Source of the DNA: Candidatus Latescibacterota bacterium
GTDB taxonomy: Bacteria; Latescibacterota; MVCY01
Direction of reading: 5' to 3'
Length of the DNA stretch: 6,706 nt
Assembly: GCA_030640765.1 (NCBI GenBank)
Contig: DAOWIT010000056.1
Coordinates: 1-6,706 of the forward strand
The notes below the pieces were generated by a model, which saw only the letters and a list, made by a program, of their open reading frames with translations, had not been told where the DNA came from and made no database searches. Below, one piece after another: positions 4,614 through 6,706 of the stretch. Made by a program: the position numbers and the translations under genes. Every line of letters starts with the position of its first letter. The stretch's first letter is position 1.

Positions 4614-6626
4614 ATGAAGTTAACCAAGTTAATCGCCGCTGTTCTGATAGCCGTCGTTGCACTGCTTTCTTACCAGAAGGGGTTTGCCTATACTGGCGAA
4701 GAAAGTTTCCAGAGGACAATCCCGCAACAGGAAGCAACCCTACTGGAGGTGAAGAATGTTAATGGGAACATCCAGGTTAGCTCCTGGGTCGGAGACAGCG
4801 TAAAAATAGAGGCGGTCAAGAAGGTCAAGACTCCTAACCGGGAAAAGGCAGAAAAGTGGCTGAAGGAACTGGAAATTCAAGTGGTACGCTCTGATAAAGA
4901 GATAAGCGTGAAAACGATATCTCCCCGCCGTAAGTACCACCAGGGCTTTTGGGATTTCCTCCGGGGCAGAAGGGTTCGGTGGAGTGTTGACTATACCATT
5001 ACTGTGCCTGTAAATCTCGATCTGCAGTTGGACACTACCAATGGAAATGTCGAAGCCGGTGGAGTAAAGGGAGAAGTTGAAGCTCAAAGCACCAACGGCA
5101 ATGTCCGAATTACGGAAGTAGAGGGCAGTGCTCTGGGGCAGTCTACCAATGGCAGCGTGAAGATAAAGGATATAGAAGGCGATGCCATCGCCAGAAGCAC
5201 CAATGGAAGTGTAGAGCTTTTAGGCATCGTCGGTTCGGTGCAGGCCTCGACAACAAACGGCAGTGTCAAAACCGAGATAACTAGTGCAAAACTGGAGAAA
5301 GACTGTCACCTCTCTACCACCAACGGCAGTATCTCTGTGAACCTTCCGGCAGATATTTCAGTAGATATCGACGCCCGGACCACTAATGGAAAGGTCAGGG
5401 TTCAGCTGCCTGTAACTATCCAGGGAGAGATAAATAAGCGAAGACTTCAGGGTAAAATTAATCAGGGCGGTCCACTACTGTGGGTGCGAACAACCAACGG
5501 AAACATCACTGTTGAAAAAGGAACAGACAGAGAGGGCAAGGTTGAAGCTCCTTCAATCCCTGAAGAGAAGAGAGAGTTTACCCACCACCAGGAGCGTTGG
5601 GATTGGGAACTGCCGCTCTCAGAGGAATTCGATATATGGCCTATGGAAAAGGAAGGCTGGGAGTGGGATGCTGTGGGCAGATTCAACCGAGTGGAAGGAT
5701 TGGCTCTGGGCCTGAAGGTGACAGTCTGCCCGACTCCCCGTGGCCAGGACAAGGTTTATATCCAAGGAGATTACGGCTTTGCAAGAAAAAAGTGGACTTA
5801 CAGGTTGGGAGTCGAAAAATCCCTGTGGAAAAAGCTTTCCTTAGGGGCAGATCTCCACGACATAGTAGCCACTCAGGATGGTTGGATCGTCTCTGACCAG
5901 GAGGCCACCTTACTGATGCTGCTTGCTGGCATAGCAGCGAGGGATTATTTCCGCCAGCAGGGATATGAGGTCTATCTGGGCCAGCGATTGGGCAAGGCCG
6001 GTGATTTAAGGATAGGATACTGCAGCGATAAATATGAGAGTCTCCCCAAACGGAGCGATTGGAGCCTGTTTAACTGGAAAGGAGGGAAACGGAGTAATCC
6101 TTCCCTTGGTGATGGTGAGGGCTGGATAAACAGCGTACAGATCTCCTGGCGTAAAGAACTGCTGGCTGATCAATATATAGAAGTCCAGGGAGAATTGGCT
6201 GATAAAGAGCTGGAAGGAGACTTCCACTTCCGGCGCTGTCAGGTGGAATTAGTTGGCCACAGGAAATTGGCCTGGGAGCAGTTCTTAGATACAAGGGTCA
6301 CGCTCGGTTTTGCGGACAGGGAACTTCCCCTGCAGAGGAGGTTTCAATTAGGCGGCATCGGCACCCTGCGGGGCTATGACTACAAGGAGTTCCAGGGGGA
6401 CGGGATGCTGTTGGTACAGGTCGAATACCGGTTTAAGAGGGGCGACAAGGCGTTGGTCCCCTTTGTGGATGCTGGCTGCACCTGGCCGCACAACCAGAGC
6501 ATAAAACCTGAAGACCTGCGGTTCGACGGCGGGATTGGACTGGTCTGGGAAAACTTGAGGTTGAACTTGGCCGTGGCTCCCCCCAGAAAACCGCGCTGGC
6601 TGCTGCGGTTCCGTAAATTCCTCTGA
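4614..6626 (+). CDS. DUF4097-like beta-strand-repeat domain fused to a C-terminal Omp85/surface-antigen barrel
   Basis: A 670-residue exported protein with two parts. Residues 1-25 are a signal peptide (hydrophobic IAAVLIAVVALLSY, likely cut after GFA). Residues about 40-303 match the DUF4097 'putative adhesin' pattern: NVNGNIQV at 48-55, then eight [S/T]TNG motifs at 141, 159, 177, 195, 213, 235, 256 and 293, which suggests a beta-helix or beta-roll. A linker (about 304-352) ends in a stretch rich in tryptophan and acidic residues. Residues about 353-670 look like an outer-membrane barrel: FNRVEGLALG opens it, TQDGW and RDYFRQQGYEV follow, and LGGIGTLRGYDY (579-590) carries the LRGY form of the Omp85 L6 motif, followed by amphipathic strands to the end (LLRFRKFL). 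About 318 residues suit a 16-strand barrel. No POTRA domain is visible. Function is unknown; surface display, assembly or passenger secretion are possible. It lies 167 bases after TolC, same strand. Confidence 0.85.
   Translation: MKLTKLIAAVLIAVVALLSYQKGFAYTGEESFQRTIPQQEATLLEVKNVNGNIQVSSWVGDSVKIEAVKKVKTPNREKAEKWLKELEIQVVRSDKEISVKTISPRRKYHQGFWDFLRGRRVRWSVDYTITVPVNLDLQLDTTNGNVEAGGVKGEVEAQSTNGNVRITEVEGSALGQSTNGSVKIKDIEGDAIARSTNGSVELLGIVGSVQASTTNGSVKTEITSAKLEKDCHLSTTNGSISVNLPADISVDIDARTTNGKVRVQLPVTIQGEINKRRLQGKINQGGPLLWVRTTNGNITVEKGTDREGKVEAPSIPEEKREFTHHQERWDWELPLSEEFDIWPMEKEGWEWDAVGRFNRVEGLALGLKVTVCPTPRGQDKVYIQGDYGFARKKWTYRLGVEKSLWKKLSLGADLHDIVATQDGWIVSDQEATLLMLLAGIAARDYFRQQGYEVYLGQRLGKAGDLRIGYCSDKYESLPKRSDWSLFNWKGGKRSNPSLGDGEGWINSVQISWRKELLADQYIEVQGELADKELEGDFHFRRCQVELVGHRKLAWEQFLDTRVTLGFADRELPLQRRFQLGGIGTLRGYDYKEFQGDGMLLVQVEYRFKRGDKALVPFVDAGCTWPHNQSIKPEDLRFDGGIGLVWENLRLNLAVAPPRKPRWLLRFRKFL
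5034..5303 (+). repeat. 54-bp coding repeats (18-residue STNG units)
   Basis: Five consecutive units begin at 5034, 5088, 5142, 5196 and 5250, exactly 54 bases apart. Each opens with codons for [S/T]TNG followed by alternating hydrophobic residues (for example STNGSVKIKDIEG). Later units at 5316, 5379 and 5490 have looser spacing (22, 21 and 37 residues). The DNA has diverged at third positions (AATGGA, AACGGC, AATGGC), so the repeat is held by protein structure rather than by recent slippage. Confidence 0.85.
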
Positions 6627-6660
6627 TCCAGCCAAGAATGTGAGCCAACCTCTACCGGCA

Positions 6661-6681
6661 TCTGGGGGCGCCTCCCACAGA
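6661..6681. terminator. Hairpin after the last gene, possible but atypical terminator
   Basis: TCTGGGGG (6661-6668) pairs with the 3' arm CTCCC-A-CAGA region (6673-6681) as eight pairs, one of them G-T, with a bulged A at 6677 and a CGCC loop. It starts 34 bases after the stop of the DUF4097-barrel gene, a usual place for a terminator, but no T-run follows. The rest of 6627-6706 shows no gene. Confidence 0.3.
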
Positions 6682-6706
6682 AATAGATATGCAGCTTAAG
6701 CCTGCA

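Noticed and set aside
5034..5502. CRISPR-like or mobile repeat array
   Set aside because: The periodicity is in the reading frame as STNG units with diverged third positions, so it is a protein repeat, not spacers.
5512..5896. Two short + strand frames inside the DUF4097-barrel gene
   Set aside because: They are out-of-frame shadows of a gene with clear domain content.

Overview
The window fits a Gram-negative-type (diderm) bacterium. It encodes a TolC-family outer-membrane channel and a protein with an Omp85-type outer-membrane barrel, both behind signal peptides, and ribosome binding sites follow the usual GGAGG pattern. Nothing in the sequence fixes the phylum. The short palindromic and heptamer-type repeats between genes recall those in uncultivated diderm lineages and cyanobacteria, but this is only an impression.

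Layout, all genes on the + strand. Positions 1-888 hold the 3' part of a MacB/FtsX-type ABC transporter permease whose start lies outside the window. Two bases later, 891-2129 encodes a complete paralogous permease. A 48-base gap with a GGGGG/CCCCC palindrome leads to the ABC ATPase (2178-2852; MacB/LolD type). A 274-base gap (2853-3126) holds three successive imperfect stem-loops and then a TolC-family channel protein (3127-4446). The next gap (4447-4613) holds degenerate 7-8-bp tandem repeats that begin at the TolC stop codon. It is followed by a 670-residue protein (4614-6626) that joins a DUF4097-like beta-strand-repeat domain to a C-terminal Omp85/surface-antigen barrel. The last 80 bases are noncoding with one short hairpin.

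Two permeases, a separate ATPase and a TolC channel are parts of a MacAB-TolC-like machine that exports a substrate from the inner membrane or periplasm across the envelope. The two different permeases probably form a heterodimer, as in LolC/LolE. The periplasmic adaptor (MacA/HlyD type) is absent here; the likeliest place is just upstream of position 1.

The most unusual item is the DUF4097-Omp85 fusion. Its N-terminal half carries eight [S/T]TNG motifs, five of them exactly 18 residues apart, which suggests a regular beta-helix or beta-roll. Its C-terminal half carries the LRGY motif typical of the Omp85 L6 loop, and I see no POTRA domain. Its place directly after an export operon suggests a functional link, but this is inference.
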